Assembly: GCA_963745765.1 (NCBI GenBank)
Contig: CAVUYQ010000018.1
Location: forward strand, 186,001-250,000
DNA length: 64,000 nucleotides
From: Ww85 sp963745765
GTDB lineage: Bacteria; Desulfobacterota; Desulfobulbia; Desulfobulbales; Desulfocapsaceae
Reading direction: 5' to 3'
Part shown: positions 36,935 to 46,108 of the stretch, one piece after another
Numbering within the stretch: the stretch's first letter is position 1
How the letters are laid out: each line of letters starts with the position of its first letter
Program-made: the position numbers and the translations under genes
The notes under the pieces: generated by a model
Seen by the model: the letters and a program-made list of their open reading frames with translations, nothing else
What the model was told of the DNA's origin: nothing
Databases searched by the model: none

Positions 36935-37936
36935 ATGAAAAAACGAAATTTAGGGAATACTGGGACAACTGTTTCCGCGGTCGGAATAGGCTCCATGTCA
37001 TTTTCCGACTTTTACGGCCCAACGGATACGGAAAAATCGCATGCGATATTGCGCAAGGCCTTGGACCTCGGCATCGATCATATCGATACATCAAACGTGT
37101 ATGGCGCAGGCGTATCGGAAGAACGCATTGGCTCGTTCCTCAAAGATCAGGGTGTCAGAAAAAATGATTTATTCAAGATCGCCACAAAAGCCGGCATTAA
37201 ACGCGGTGAGGACGGTCGCAACCTTTTTGACAACAGTCCGGACCATTTAAGGTCGGAACTGGACAAGTCTTTAAAGCGTTTGGGCGTCGAGCAAGTCGAA
37301 CTCTTTTATATACATCGGCGCGATCCAAATTGCGCGATCGAAGAGGTGGCGGGTACACTGGTGGAACTCGTCAAATCCGGGAAGATCAAACAATTCGGTT
37401 TCTCCGAAATCGCGCCAACGTCACTTCAGTTGGCGGCGGACATTCATCCGGTAGGTGCCGTGCAATCTGAATATTCGCTGTCTACGCGATATCCGGAATT
37501 GGGGTTGGTTCAAAGAACAAGAGAACTCGGCGCTTCCCTGGTGGCGTTCAGTCCGGTCGGGCGAAGCTTGCTGACAGATAGTCCGCATTCTTTCGAAAAA
37601 TCCCAATCGATCGCATTTATGAAAGGGAACCCGAGATTTCTCGAACCAAATTACAGCCGTAACATTGCCGCGACGGACCGGTTCCGATCGCTCGCTCAGG
37701 AGATGGGATACAAGACGGCCTCACTCGCCATTGCGTGGCTTTTGCATCAGGGGGAGCATATTCTGCCCATTCCCGGCACGCGATCCGTTTCTCACTTGGA
37801 AGAATTAGCAGCTGGTGCTGAATTATCGCTTAGTGAAAGCGATTTATGGGCGATAGAGAATTGCTTGCCGGTCGGCTGGGCGTATGGCGATCGATATTCG
37901 GCAGCGCAATGGAATGGACCAGAAAAATACTGCTGA
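36935..37936 (+). CDS. Aldo/keto reductase
   Basis: A protein of 333 residues. The tetrad is in HIDTSNVYGAG, KIATKAGI and LFYIHRRD, with the cofactor site ILPIPGTRSVSHLEELAAGA near the C terminus. The best ribosome site, AAGGAG, is about 13 nt upstream. Its codon choice (more A/T-ended codons, CGC/CGA usage) reads differently from the genes around it, so acquisition by transfer is possible. About 290 nt of featureless DNA separate it from the previous reductase. Confidence 0.85.
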   Translation: MKKRNLGNTGTTVSAVGIGSMSFSDFYGPTDTEKSHAILRKALDLGIDHIDTSNVYGAGVSEERIGSFLKDQGVRKNDLFKIATKAGIKRGEDGRNLFDNSPDHLRSELDKSLKRLGVEQVELFYIHRRDPNCAIEEVAGTLVELVKSGKIKQFGFSEIAPTSLQLAADIHPVGAVQSEYSLSTRYPELGLVQRTRELGASLVAFSPVGRSLLTDSPHSFEKSQSIAFMKGNPRFLEPNYSRNIAATDRFRSLAQEMGYKTASLAIAWLLHQGEHILPIPGTRSVSHLEELAAGAELSLSESDLWAIENCLPVGWAYGDRYSAAQWNGPEKYC

Positions 37937-38282
37937 CTTGGTTCCTGTCGATGATGAGGTAGGTTGAAAAGGCTGGATACCAAATTATTGTAAAAAAGTG
38001 AGATCGGTGGTGAAGAGTCGAAAACAAATCTCGTTCCTATTTTTTTCTGAACGAAAATCTTGATTGACGCCTGACTTTGGTTCGAATTTTAAGGTTAATA
38101 TTGCCGCGTCGAAGTTCTGCAACTCTGAATAGGAACCAAACGTAAGGTTGTTCCTGAATCTTCAATCGAAGATAATTCCTCATTACCTCGATCGATATAT
38201 CCGCACGTTACCTGTCAGGCAGAGGAGAAACCGGAAAGTAAAACCTGCCGGATCGAGCCTGGCAACCGGGAGGAGCTGATGA
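37937..38282. other. Convergent intergenic region, nothing recognised
   Basis: About 345 nt between the converging reductase and NrfD-type genes. No convincing terminator, gene or RNA was found. Confidence 0.4.
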
Positions 38283-39533
38283 CTACTCCTGTTTCCAGCT
38301 AAAAACAACGGGCAGGCGGTAAAGGATGAATCGGTAGGTGATGAAATAGATCGACAGGAGCGTCACCACCACCCAGACTTCTTTCCAGTGGGGTATTTCC
38401 TGGGGGTGCTGCCAGTTATAAGCTACCAGGACGGTATTCAGCCGGTTCCAGAGGATGCCCAGTACCGCAATCACCGACCCCCAGCGAAGAAAGCCCATGA
38501 TCCTGTGGCGCACCCCGTAGGAAAAGAGAAACAGGGGAAGCAACACTGCCAGAAGAATCTCAAGGAGATAGTAAAGCCCCCAGCCGGAAACGAGGTAGAG
38601 CCATTTCTGGTCATGGGCGATCGCCACAAGTTTGATGATAAGATAGGTAATCAGGGCATAGGAGGCACCCTTGGCCAGAGCAATTGTTATTTCATCGAGA
38701 TTATTCAAAAAATTCCGGTCGCAACGCCATGTCATATATCTTTTGATCAGGCTTGAAACAACGATCACCATACAGAGACCGGCGAATATGGAGGAACAGA
38801 AGAAGTGTATCCATTGAAATTCCGGTGATATCCAGAGCGGGTGAATTTTTGCCGGTGCATAGCAGAACAGCGCTCCCAGCGCGCCCTGATGCAGTGTGGA
38901 AAGGATGATGCCGGCGATGGTGAGACCGAGTGCGATTTTTTTTATGAACCGTTTAATGGCCGGGGTATTCGCCCATTCTGAAAAGGCAGGAAGCATTTCG
39001 GCAATCTGCACCGTCAGGTAGGTCGCAACATGCCAGGCAACGAGAAAAAGGACGGCAGCAGGCCCGAACGAGACAACCATCGGATAGGCCAGGCGCCAGG
39101 GCATGCCAAGATCGACCAGAAGAAAGACCACGGCGAAAAAATAGCCAAGTAATCCGTTGAGAAGAGCCAACCGCTCGATGGGTTGGAAATCCTTGCGATC
39201 AAAAATTTCCACAGCAGTGCTCAACAGAAACCCGGAGGCCGATAGCGGCACCATGCCGAACAGGCCGAATCCCAGGATGATACCCCAGGGATAGTCCTGG
39301 GAGCTATGGGTAATGGCATGCAGGCCGAAGAGATAACGCTGGCCGAGCAGGGGCAGACCGATGAGCAGAATAAGAGCCAAAAACCAGTTTACCGGATTGT
39401 TGATCAGTGCCCGTCGATAAACCGAGGGTGAAAGACCGAGCAGAAGCTTTTCCCCGATTTTCCAGGAGGTCTGCGGGGCTTTCCCGTTTTTAATGATTGG
39501 CAGACCCTGTTGTTCATCGACCAGTATTTTCAT
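38283..39533 (-). CDS. NrfD/PsrC-type integral membrane subunit
   Basis: A protein of 416 residues from ATG 39533, with about nine or ten membrane helices. It belongs to the polysulfide-reductase NrfD superfamily found in Hmc, Qrc, Dsr and Psr complexes, where it exchanges electrons with the quinone pool. Its start overlaps the FeS gene stop by 20 nt, which couples the two. It is the last gene of the ftsH-cytochrome operon. No molybdopterin catalytic subunit is encoded nearby, so the redox partner is unknown. Confidence 0.85.
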   Translation of the reverse strand: MKILVDEQQGLPIIKNGKAPQTSWKIGEKLLLGLSPSVYRRALINNPVNWFLALILLIGLPLLGQRYLFGLHAITHSSQDYPWGIILGFGLFGMVPLSASGFLLSTAVEIFDRKDFQPIERLALLNGLLGYFFAVVFLLVDLGMPWRLAYPMVVSFGPAAVLFLVAWHVATYLTVQIAEMLPAFSEWANTPAIKRFIKKIALGLTIAGIILSTLHQGALGALFCYAPAKIHPLWISPEFQWIHFFCSSIFAGLCMVIVVSSLIKRYMTWRCDRNFLNNLDEITIALAKGASYALITYLIIKLVAIAHDQKWLYLVSGWGLYYLLEILLAVLLPLFLFSYGVRHRIMGFLRWGSVIAVLGILWNRLNTVLVAYNWQHPQEIPHWKEVWVVVTLLSIYFITYRFILYRLPVVFSWKQE

Positions 39534-40465
39534 CGTTTGATTCCTCTGGTTGAGATGTCTGATTCGCCGCCTTGTCTTTGTGCCTCGAAAGGAGATAAAA
39601 TCCAGCAAAAAGGCCTGGCCAGATGGTCAGAACCATTGGCACTATAGCGAGAAAGTCTTTGACATAATTGATGATCGGTTGTTTCGGAACATTGGTGTCA
39701 AAACCGGCTTGTTCAAATGGTACCGGAGAGAGGTAGAGCCAGGATGTTCCGCCAGCCTCGAATTCTCCGTATATATGCTGAACGTAGCGTTCAGGATGTG
39801 TCCCTGAGTCTTTTTCGACCAATTCGCAGAAGGGTTTTTCTGTCACCAAAGGTCAAAGCCTCCATTGGACAGGCTTCGACACAGGCCGGCGGAAGGTTCT
39901 TTGACAGTCGGGTGTCATAGCAGAAAATGCATTTCATTATGCGTGGGTGAAAAGCGCTTGAGTAGCGAAATGCCGGGATAGAAAATGGACAGGCAATCAT
40001 ACAGGTTCTGCATCCTACACAGACATCAGGGTCGTATATCACGGCACCCTCGGGTGTCTTGGTGTAGGCATTCACAAAACAGGCGGTCAGGCAGGCCGGT
40101 TCAAGGCAGTGGTTGCACTGGATTTTTCTAAAGAGCGGATGATCCAGTAATGGCGAGTCGTATTGATTGACAACCGTATAGGCGTTGGCATCAGGACGTC
40201 TTTTTTCACCTTCAACGGGTTGCTTAAATATAGACAGGTCATCAAAAGCAATTTCCGGATCCGGCAAACCCTGCTCTTTATTGCAGGCTGCCTCACAACT
40301 GCGGCAGCCGACGCACCTGCCCAGATCAACGAGAACTCCCTTGCTGCTTTCGTAACCGGCAAAATCCCGGGCGGAAGCGTTTTTCGGGGTGTGACTGACA
40401 AAGACAGAAGCAGCAGCCGAAATCATACTTCCAAGAAACGTTCTACGGTTCATTCGAAGCTTCAT
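39514..40465 (-). CDS. TAT-exported four-cluster ferredoxin subunit (HybA/DsrO-like, one frameshift)
   Basis: One frame (40465-39791) encodes a twin-arginine signal (MNRRTFLGSMISAAA) and four [4Fe-4S] cysteine clusters: GRCVGCRSCEAAC, CNHCLEPACLTAC, VCVGCRTCMIAC and KCIFCYDTR with PPACVEACP. The second frame carries the typical continuation HPERYVQHIYGE, GGTSWLYLSP and a C-terminal membrane helix. Removing one A near 39807 joins them as RLRDHPERYVQHIYGE, giving about 316 residues. It is the periplasmic electron-transfer partner of the NrfD-type subunit. Confidence 0.85.
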
Positions 40466-40574
40466 GCTGACCTCGCTTTAAATGATGGGTCCGCTACTGA
40501 CCCATTATAGTTGATGAGAACAATTGTGTTGTGTTTCACTCTTTGCAATTCCTTCCAGGTTCCCGATCTTTTTC

Positions 40575-41027
40575 TTATGGGTGACATTCGTCACAGGCCG
40601 TCGGACCGGTTCCAATTGCTTCATGACAGTGAATGCATTTCAGGTGATAGGCCCCTTTGAGTCCAAGAATATCTATATGGTAGCGGGTGGTTGTCTTCAA
40701 CTCGCTGAGATACTCATGGTTAAAACGGTCTCTGGCATGACAATCCCGGCAGGCGATGCTGGTCCCCTCACCACCTGAACGATGGCAGCTGTTGCAGGCA
40801 GGATCGGAAGGTGTATCGCCGGTTGTCTGATGATGACATTCGACGCAGGCGGCGTAGCTGACATGCAGTTGATGATCAAAGGCAACCGGAACGTTACTGA
40901 AACTGTTGAGAAAAACCTCATCCGGAGCTTCTTCCCGGTCCATGCCGGCTATGGCTGAAGCCGCGCAAATCAAGGAGAGTAGCAGGATAAAGCAGTACAG
41001 AGAAAAAGTTTTGTTCGCCCATTTCAT
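40575..41027 (-). CDS. Periplasmic multiheme cytochrome c (five CxxCH)
   Basis: A protein of 150 residues from ATG 41027 with a signal peptide (membrane run ending CAASAIAG). Five haem c motifs are visible: CVECH, CNSCH, CRDCH, CIHCH and, at the very C terminus, CDECH. The pattern resembles the class III cytochrome c family (cytochrome c3/c7) with one extra site. It lies 41 nt after ftsH and 109 nt before the ferredoxin gene. It is the likely soluble or membrane-associated electron donor/acceptor for the FeS-NrfD pair. Confidence 0.88.
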   Translation of the reverse strand: MKWANKTFSLYCFILLLSLICAASAIAGMDREEAPDEVFLNSFSNVPVAFDHQLHVSYAACVECHHQTTGDTPSDPACNSCHRSGGEGTSIACRDCHARDRFNHEYLSELKTTTRYHIDILGLKGAYHLKCIHCHEAIGTGPTACDECHP

Positions 41028-41068
41028 GACCGATCCCCATTTCTGTTTGCATGTTTCATTGGCTCGAA

Positions 41069-42856
41069 TCAATGCTGTTGACGGCCGAGGTAACATCGAT
41101 AAATGATATCCACTTCATCACCATCGATTGTCTCATTAAGCAGGAGTGATTCAGCAAGCATGTGTATAAATTCACTATGTTTCTCGATCAGCACCCGAGT
41201 GTCTTCATAGCACGTGAACAGGTGCAGCCGTATCTCCTTGTCAATATCCTGAAGGGTTTGCTGACTCTGTTGCCAGTGTACGGCGGAAGCATCGCCAATG
41301 CCGGTTTGCAGATATTCCACGCAGGAGACCGGACCTATCTTTTCGTTCATACCGAATTCGCAGACCAGCCGATAGGCGATCCGCGTGGCGGTCTGCAGGT
41401 CATTACTGGCTCCGGTAGTAAGTCGGTCAAAAATAACTTCTTCGGCGAGTCTGCCTCCAAGCAGGATCATAATCCTGTTCAGAAGATACGACCGGCTATA
41501 GGTGAGGTGCTCATAAAGGGGCAACTGTTGCGTCAAGCCAAGAGATTGGCCGCGTGGTATGATAGTGATTTTATGCAGCGGATCTGTTTCAGGCAGAATT
41601 TTAGCAATGGCTGCATGACCCGCTTCGTGGTAGGCCGTCAATCTTCTGGCACTCTCGCTGATAACTGCATTTTTGCGCTCGAGTCCCATGATGATTTTAT
41701 CCTGTGCATCTTCAAATTCCTTCATGCTGATACTGGTCTTCTCTCTACGGGCGGCGAGAAGAGCCGCTTCATTAACAAGATTGGCAAGTTCGGCGCCGCT
41801 GAATCCAGGTGTGCTTCGGGCAATCATTGACAAGTCTACGTTGTTATGGACGGCTACTTTTTTGGCATGAACCTCAAGTATCTTCACCCTTCCTTTGATA
41901 TCAGGCAGGTTCAAGGTGATGCGCCGGTCAAATCTTCCAGGTCTCAGCAATGCGGAGTCGAGGATGTCGGACCTGTTGGTGGCAGCAACAACAATGACTG
42001 TTTCATTGGAGTTGAAGCCGTCCATCTCTACCAGCAGTGCGTTCAGTGTCTGCTCCCGTTCGTCGCTGGAACCATTGCCGGATTGGGCTGAACGTTTGCC
42101 GCCGATGGCATCGATTTCGTCGATGAAAATAATACAGGGGGCCTGTTTCTTGGCTTCACTGAAAAGATTGCGTACCCGCGAGGCGCCAAGACCTGCAAAC
42201 ATCTCAACAAAGTCAGAGCCGCCGATAGAATAGAAGGGAACAGATGCCTCACCGGCGATCGCCTTTGCCAGCAGTGTTTTTCCTGTTCCGGGCGGACCCT
42301 GCAGCAAGACACCTTTTGGAATGCGACCGCCAAGTCCGCTGTATTTTGCCGGGTCTCTGAGAAAATCGATGATCTCCCAGAGTTCTTCCCTGGCCTCTGA
42401 GATTCCCGCCACATCCTCAAAGGTTACCTTGGTGAGGCTTTGATGCCTGCTCCGGAAAATTTTTCCACGGATAAAATCAGAGGAGCCTCCTGAACTTTTT
42501 TTACTGAAAATGAACCATCCGCCAAGAAGCAGCAGGACGAGGAACATATCCTTCAGCACACCGTTAATGCTTGAGGTGGGACGGGTATTGATGGTGACAT
42601 TATGTTTTCTCAGGAGCACCATCAGCGCCGGCACATCAGGAGAATAGGTGGTGAAAGCGGATTCGCCGCTGCCGGTAACCGTAACCTGGCCATCCTGGAT
42701 GGTTACTTCATTGACAGATCCAGCCTGAATGTCATCAAGAAATTGGCTATAGGAACGTTCAGGCAGTCGCGTACCGATAATATAAAAATTGAATCCGATG
42801 AATCCGATAACCGCCAGCAATACAAGAAAAATGATAGGCTGCATCGAGAATCTCAT
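41069..42856 (-). CDS. ftsH: ATP-dependent membrane zinc protease FtsH
   Basis: Degrades misassembled membrane proteins and regulatory substrates. It has 595 residues. N-terminal membrane helix (6-28), periplasmic domain, second helix (about 102-117), AAA+ domain with Walker A GPPGTGKT at 187 and Walker B IIFIDEIDA, and the protease site HEAGH at 410-414. The length is slightly short because the C-terminal tail after the protease domain is brief. GGAG precedes the ATG, which overlaps the upstream gene stop by 4 nt (ATGA). Genomes with a housekeeping ftsH often carry such an extra paralogue; whether this is one cannot be judged here. Confidence 0.95.
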   Translation of the reverse strand: MRFSMQPIIFLVLLAVIGFIGFNFYIIGTRLPERSYSQFLDDIQAGSVNEVTIQDGQVTVTGSGESAFTTYSPDVPALMVLLRKHNVTINTRPTSSINGVLKDMFLVLLLLGGWFIFSKKSSGGSSDFIRGKIFRSRHQSLTKVTFEDVAGISEAREELWEIIDFLRDPAKYSGLGGRIPKGVLLQGPPGTGKTLLAKAIAGEASVPFYSIGGSDFVEMFAGLGASRVRNLFSEAKKQAPCIIFIDEIDAIGGKRSAQSGNGSSDEREQTLNALLVEMDGFNSNETVIVVAATNRSDILDSALLRPGRFDRRITLNLPDIKGRVKILEVHAKKVAVHNNVDLSMIARSTPGFSGAELANLVNEAALLAARREKTSISMKEFEDAQDKIIMGLERKNAVISESARRLTAYHEAGHAAIAKILPETDPLHKITIIPRGQSLGLTQQLPLYEHLTYSRSYLLNRIMILLGGRLAEEVIFDRLTTGASNDLQTATRIAYRLVCEFGMNEKIGPVSCVEYLQTGIGDASAVHWQQSQQTLQDIDKEIRLHLFTCYEDTRVLIEKHSEFIHMLAESLLLNETIDGDEVDIIYRCYLGRQQH

Positions 42857-43767
42857 GTCGGATCTCCTGCGGCAGCGGAATGCATTAACAGCATTCGATA
42901 GGGAGCAGGGGGGTGCCGGAGGATCGCCCGGAGCAGATTTTCGAACAGGAGCTGCCTGCTGATGCAGAGTGTGCTGTTTATAAAAAAACTGAACTCAGTC
43001 AGTTGCTTCCGCAGGAGCCCTATGCTGGTCAATCGTTTATGTCTCACGGAGCACCACTCATTAAAGTGCGCGAAGAGCGCACCGAGATTTTCATGATAAA
43101 ACCTTCCCCGTTCGATGGTACAAAGATAACGGGAGTAGTTGATAGATCGAAAGGGCTCCTTGTCCGGCGCGAATACCATACTGCCCGGTTTAACAGCCTC
43201 TTCCATGAATCGCTCAATTGCCGCGGGAGTGAGGTAATCGAGGGCTGACATTCTCACTCTGCCGGTAGACCAGTCCGTTAACCTGATCTCAATGGCTGCA
43301 ACAATAGTAAAAGTGATATCGGTGTCAAACGACAGCGGCAGGGTGGAACAGTCAATCTCAACCGGGCCTTTGCACGTTTGCTGTTCCGTCAACTGCATGG
43401 CGCAGTAGAGCTTTCGCATCCAGGACCAGGCCGTCTGGTAGCTTCCGAGATGAAGCTTCTTTTGCAGGTCCTTGATGCTATACCTTTCAGTCGATCCGCA
43501 GAGCCACCAGATGGCCCTGAGCCAGTCCGAGAGCGTCTTCTTGCTGCCGTGCATCAGCGTTCCCGATGTCAGTGACGTCGATTTTCCGCAATCGAGACAG
43601 GTAAACTGCCGATCGGGTTTCATTGTCGGGTGATGCCTGTCACAGAATGGGCAGATAAATCCTTCCGGCCACCTGAGGTAAAACACGTATGAGGAGCACC
43701 AGTTTTCGTCATGGAGTATCGTGGCAACCTGCTCGGTTTTTTCAGGTAATCCATAGTAGTGTGCCAT
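42853..43767 (-). CDS. IS1595-type transposase-derived zinc-ribbon protein
   Basis: About 304 residues from ATG 43767 (GGAG upstream). An N-terminal zinc ribbon (FICPFCDRHHPTMKPD and FTCLDCGKSTSLTSGT) is followed by the helical region and an ISXO2/IS1595-like DDE fold. In the fold, the first motif is VEIDCSTLPLSF rather than the usual ExDE, and the last acidic region is CTIERGRFYHEN. No terminal inverted repeats were found around it, and its stop overlaps the ftsH start. This points to a domesticated protein co-expressed with ftsH rather than an active element. Function unknown. Confidence 0.7.
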   Translation of the reverse strand: MAHYYGLPEKTEQVATILHDENWCSSYVFYLRWPEGFICPFCDRHHPTMKPDRQFTCLDCGKSTSLTSGTLMHGSKKTLSDWLRAIWWLCGSTERYSIKDLQKKLHLGSYQTAWSWMRKLYCAMQLTEQQTCKGPVEIDCSTLPLSFDTDITFTIVAAIEIRLTDWSTGRVRMSALDYLTPAAIERFMEEAVKPGSMVFAPDKEPFRSINYSRYLCTIERGRFYHENLGALFAHFNEWCSVRHKRLTSIGLLRKQLTEFSFFINSTLCISRQLLFENLLRAILRHPPAPYRMLLMHSAAAGDPT

Positions 43768-43828
43768 TTTATTGGCTCCGCATGATACCTGTTTCAGAGT
43801 AATACCCGTTATTCGCACACTTCTGTAG

Positions 43829-43846
43829 TTGCACAGAAGATGCCTG
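43829..43846 (-). promoter_or_regulatory. Candidate sigma-54 promoter for the zinc-ribbon/ftsH operon
   Basis: On the minus strand, AGGCATCTTCTGTGCA gives GG-N10-GC spacing with good -24 (GGCA) and -12 (TGCA) cores. The predicted transcript start is about 50 nt before ATG 43767. A sigma-54 activator gene is the nearest upstream gene. Confidence 0.45.
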
Positions 43847-44046
43847 GATAGCTCATCTGATCAAAAAACGTGAAAAACTATGTAATATAATGAAATCAAT
43901 GAATAATATTATTTTCTTATTGACGGTCCTCTGAGGGGCGGGAAAAAAGGAGCCGGGTGGGGAGTGAGCGGGGCTGACGATTCTGCCCGGGCAGAATCTG
44001 AAATTGTTTGTAACGTATTTGAAATAATAGATATATTATTTATTTT

Positions 44047-44169
44047 AGGTGGTGGACCAGCGTGCTACACTAGTGCGTCATTACCACACATCTGTTGCAA
44101 CAGATGTGTGGTAATGGCATTTCCTTGAGCCTTTACCGATAGAAATTTTGACTTGATCGACCACCACCT
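44047..44169. repeat. 9-bp inverted repeats framing the palindrome
   Basis: AGGTGGTGG (44047-44055) and CCACCACCT (44161-44169) are perfect inverted repeats enclosing 105 nt with the long palindrome in the middle. The unit could be a small non-autonomous mobile element or a nested regulatory structure. No target-site duplication was identified. Confidence 0.35.
44080..44115. promoter_or_regulatory. Perfect 36-nt palindrome, candidate activator binding site
   Basis: Each 18-nt arm is ATTACCACACATCTGTTG, and the arms meet with no spacer. It lies about 235-285 bp upstream of the candidate sigma-54 promoter, in the gap after the response-regulator gene. There is no U-tract on either side, which argues against a terminator. 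The half-site ACCACACA recurs at 48936-48949 and 48987-48994 by the kinase gene start, consistent with one regulator binding all three. Confidence 0.6.
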
Positions 44170-44243
44170 GTCACCGAACCAACAGCGGAGCACCCGGGAA
44201 AAAACGTCCGATCGAATCCGGATTTCTGTCTGTTGCCGGGGCA

Positions 44244-46061
44244 TCATTCAAGTGCAATTACTGAGAGATCAATGTTGTATTCTTTGATTTTCCGATAGAG
44301 TGTGGAGCGGTCAATTCCAAGCAGGCGAGCTGCTTTAGCCTTGTTTCCTCCGCATTTGTTCAGCGTGTGCAGAATATGGTCTGCAAACTGGTTTAAGCTT
44401 TCTAGAGCGAGGGGTGCCGGCTCTTTTTCTATCGATACCGATAACCCGAAGTCAGCAGCTTTCTGCTGTTCACCCGGGTCGCGACCGGATACTTCCCGAA
44501 GATCCTGCGGCAGATCGTTTATGGAAATGGTAACACCCTGGCAGAGGACAACAGCGCGCTCGACGATGTGTTCGAGTTCTCTTATATTTCCAGGCCACTG
44601 GTAAGACTTGAGTACGGCCAGGGCATTATCGGAGAAGCCATTAATCGGTTTTCCCATGGCTTCTGCGAATTGTTTTGCGAAATAGTGCGCCAGGATAAGG
44701 GCGTCTTCATCCCGCTCTCGCAATGGCGGCAGGATTATATCAATAACTTTGAGGCGGAAATAAAGGTCTTCTCTAAATGTCCCCTGTTCAACCTTTTCTT
44801 TCAGGTTCACATTTGTTGCGGTAATAACCCGCGTATCAACAAGAATAGGGGTATCGCTGCCTACCGGATAAAAAGTCTTTTCCTGCAGAAAACGCAGCAG
44901 CCTGAGTTGGGTCATGGCAGAGATTTCGCCAATCTCATCAAGAAAGAGAGTACCTCCATCGGCTTGAAGAATAAGCCCCTTTCGATCCCGATCGGCCCCG
45001 GTAAAGGAGCCTTTCTTGTGACCGAACAACTCACTTTCCAGAAGGGTTTCCGGTATAGCGGCACAGTCAACCTTTACCAGTGGTTTTTTGCTTCTCGGAG
45101 ATTCCTGATGCAATGCTTCTGCAGCAAGTTCCTTGCCTGTTCCTGATTCACCGGTTATCAGAACAGTCGTTTCAACCCGGCCGACATTCTCAATCATCGT
45201 ATAAACGGTCTGCATGGCACTGCTGCTGCCAATGAACCGATGGAAACTGCTCCGTTTACTATCTTTGGTGTTTTCTGCAACAGACATGTCCCGAATGACA
45301 ATGACCGCACCATTATGACTATTGTTATCAACTTTTAAAGGAGATGTGCAGATACTGAGAATTTTTACTTTGTTTCCCGTTGTTTTGCATTCAAACCGGT
45401 GTTCATCTATTTCTTCCCCTGTCCGCAGAACTCGAAGAAGATCAGACTGTAGAGAAGAGAATTCCGGCGAGCTTATTTTGGTTTGCAGATTCGTTCCATT
45501 CTCAAAACCTGGAAGAAGATCAGCGAAAAGGGACCGGGCGGCAGCGTTTAGTTTAAGGATGTTCAGCGCATCATCAACAATGATGATGGCGTCGGTTGCA
45601 CTCCTGAATACGGTATCAAGAAAGAGACGATAGCGTTCCCGTTCCTCTTCGGCCTGCAATCGCTGTTGTTCCAGTTTTCTTTGTCTGAGGGCAAGACGAA
45701 CAGAACGAAGCAGAGAATCCTTTTCAACCGGTTTGATGATATAATCAAAGGCACCGAGACGGAGCGCTTCTGCCGCCGTATCGACCTCGGGGTAACCGGT
45801 TATAACAATAAAGGGGCAGTCAATACCATTTTTACGCACATATTTAAGCAGATCAATGCCTGAGTTCCCCTCAAGGACGATATCACTGATGATGAGATCA
45901 ACCTGGTTCGCGGCCAGGACTGCAGTGGCTTCTGTGAAGCCGGCTGCAGAAATGACCGGGTGATAACCTTCCCTGGTAAGAAAGAACTGAAAGGTCTCTC
46001 TGAGGCTCGATTCATCATCTATCACAAGGATCGAACCCTTGTTCTCACTTTGGTGCTCCAT
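44244..46061 (-). CDS. Sigma-54-dependent response regulator (receiver-PAS-AAA+-Fis)
   Basis: A protein of 605 residues. The receiver has acidic residues DDE near 15, phospho-acceptor D60 (IISDIVLEG) and K110 (IIKPVEK). A PAS domain covers about 140-265. The AAA+ domain has Walker A GESGTGKE, the sigma-54 contact loop GSFTGAD and Walker B GGTLFLDEIGE. A Fis-type helix-turn-helix closes the protein (NKAKAARLLGIDRSTLYRKI). It is an NtrC-class activator, last gene of the kinase operon, and probably drives the sigma-54 promoter in front of the ftsH operon. Confidence 0.93.
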   Translation of the reverse strand: MEHQSENKGSILVIDDESSLRETFQFFLTREGYHPVISAAGFTEATAVLAANQVDLIISDIVLEGNSGIDLLKYVRKNGIDCPFIVITGYPEVDTAAEALRLGAFDYIIKPVEKDSLLRSVRLALRQRKLEQQRLQAEEERERYRLFLDTVFRSATDAIIIVDDALNILKLNAAARSLFADLLPGFENGTNLQTKISSPEFSSLQSDLLRVLRTGEEIDEHRFECKTTGNKVKILSICTSPLKVDNNSHNGAVIVIRDMSVAENTKDSKRSSFHRFIGSSSAMQTVYTMIENVGRVETTVLITGESGTGKELAAEALHQESPRSKKPLVKVDCAAIPETLLESELFGHKKGSFTGADRDRKGLILQADGGTLFLDEIGEISAMTQLRLLRFLQEKTFYPVGSDTPILVDTRVITATNVNLKEKVEQGTFREDLYFRLKVIDIILPPLRERDEDALILAHYFAKQFAEAMGKPINGFSDNALAVLKSYQWPGNIRELEHIVERAVVLCQGVTISINDLPQDLREVSGRDPGEQQKAADFGLSVSIEKEPAPLALESLNQFADHILHTLNKCGGNKAKAARLLGIDRSTLYRKIKEYNIDLSVIALE

Positions 46062-46108
46062 GACCTGCCTCCTTCGGTTATCGGCTCATTTGCGGGACTC
46101 GTTTGATT

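Noticed and set aside
44080..44115. Rho-independent terminator for the response-regulator gene
   Set aside because: The palindrome has no U-tract in either direction and lies about 130 nt past the stop; a protein-binding site fits better.
42853..44250. Complete insertion sequence around the IS1595-like gene
   Set aside because: No terminal inverted repeats or target duplication found bounding the gene; its 3' end is fused into the ftsH start.
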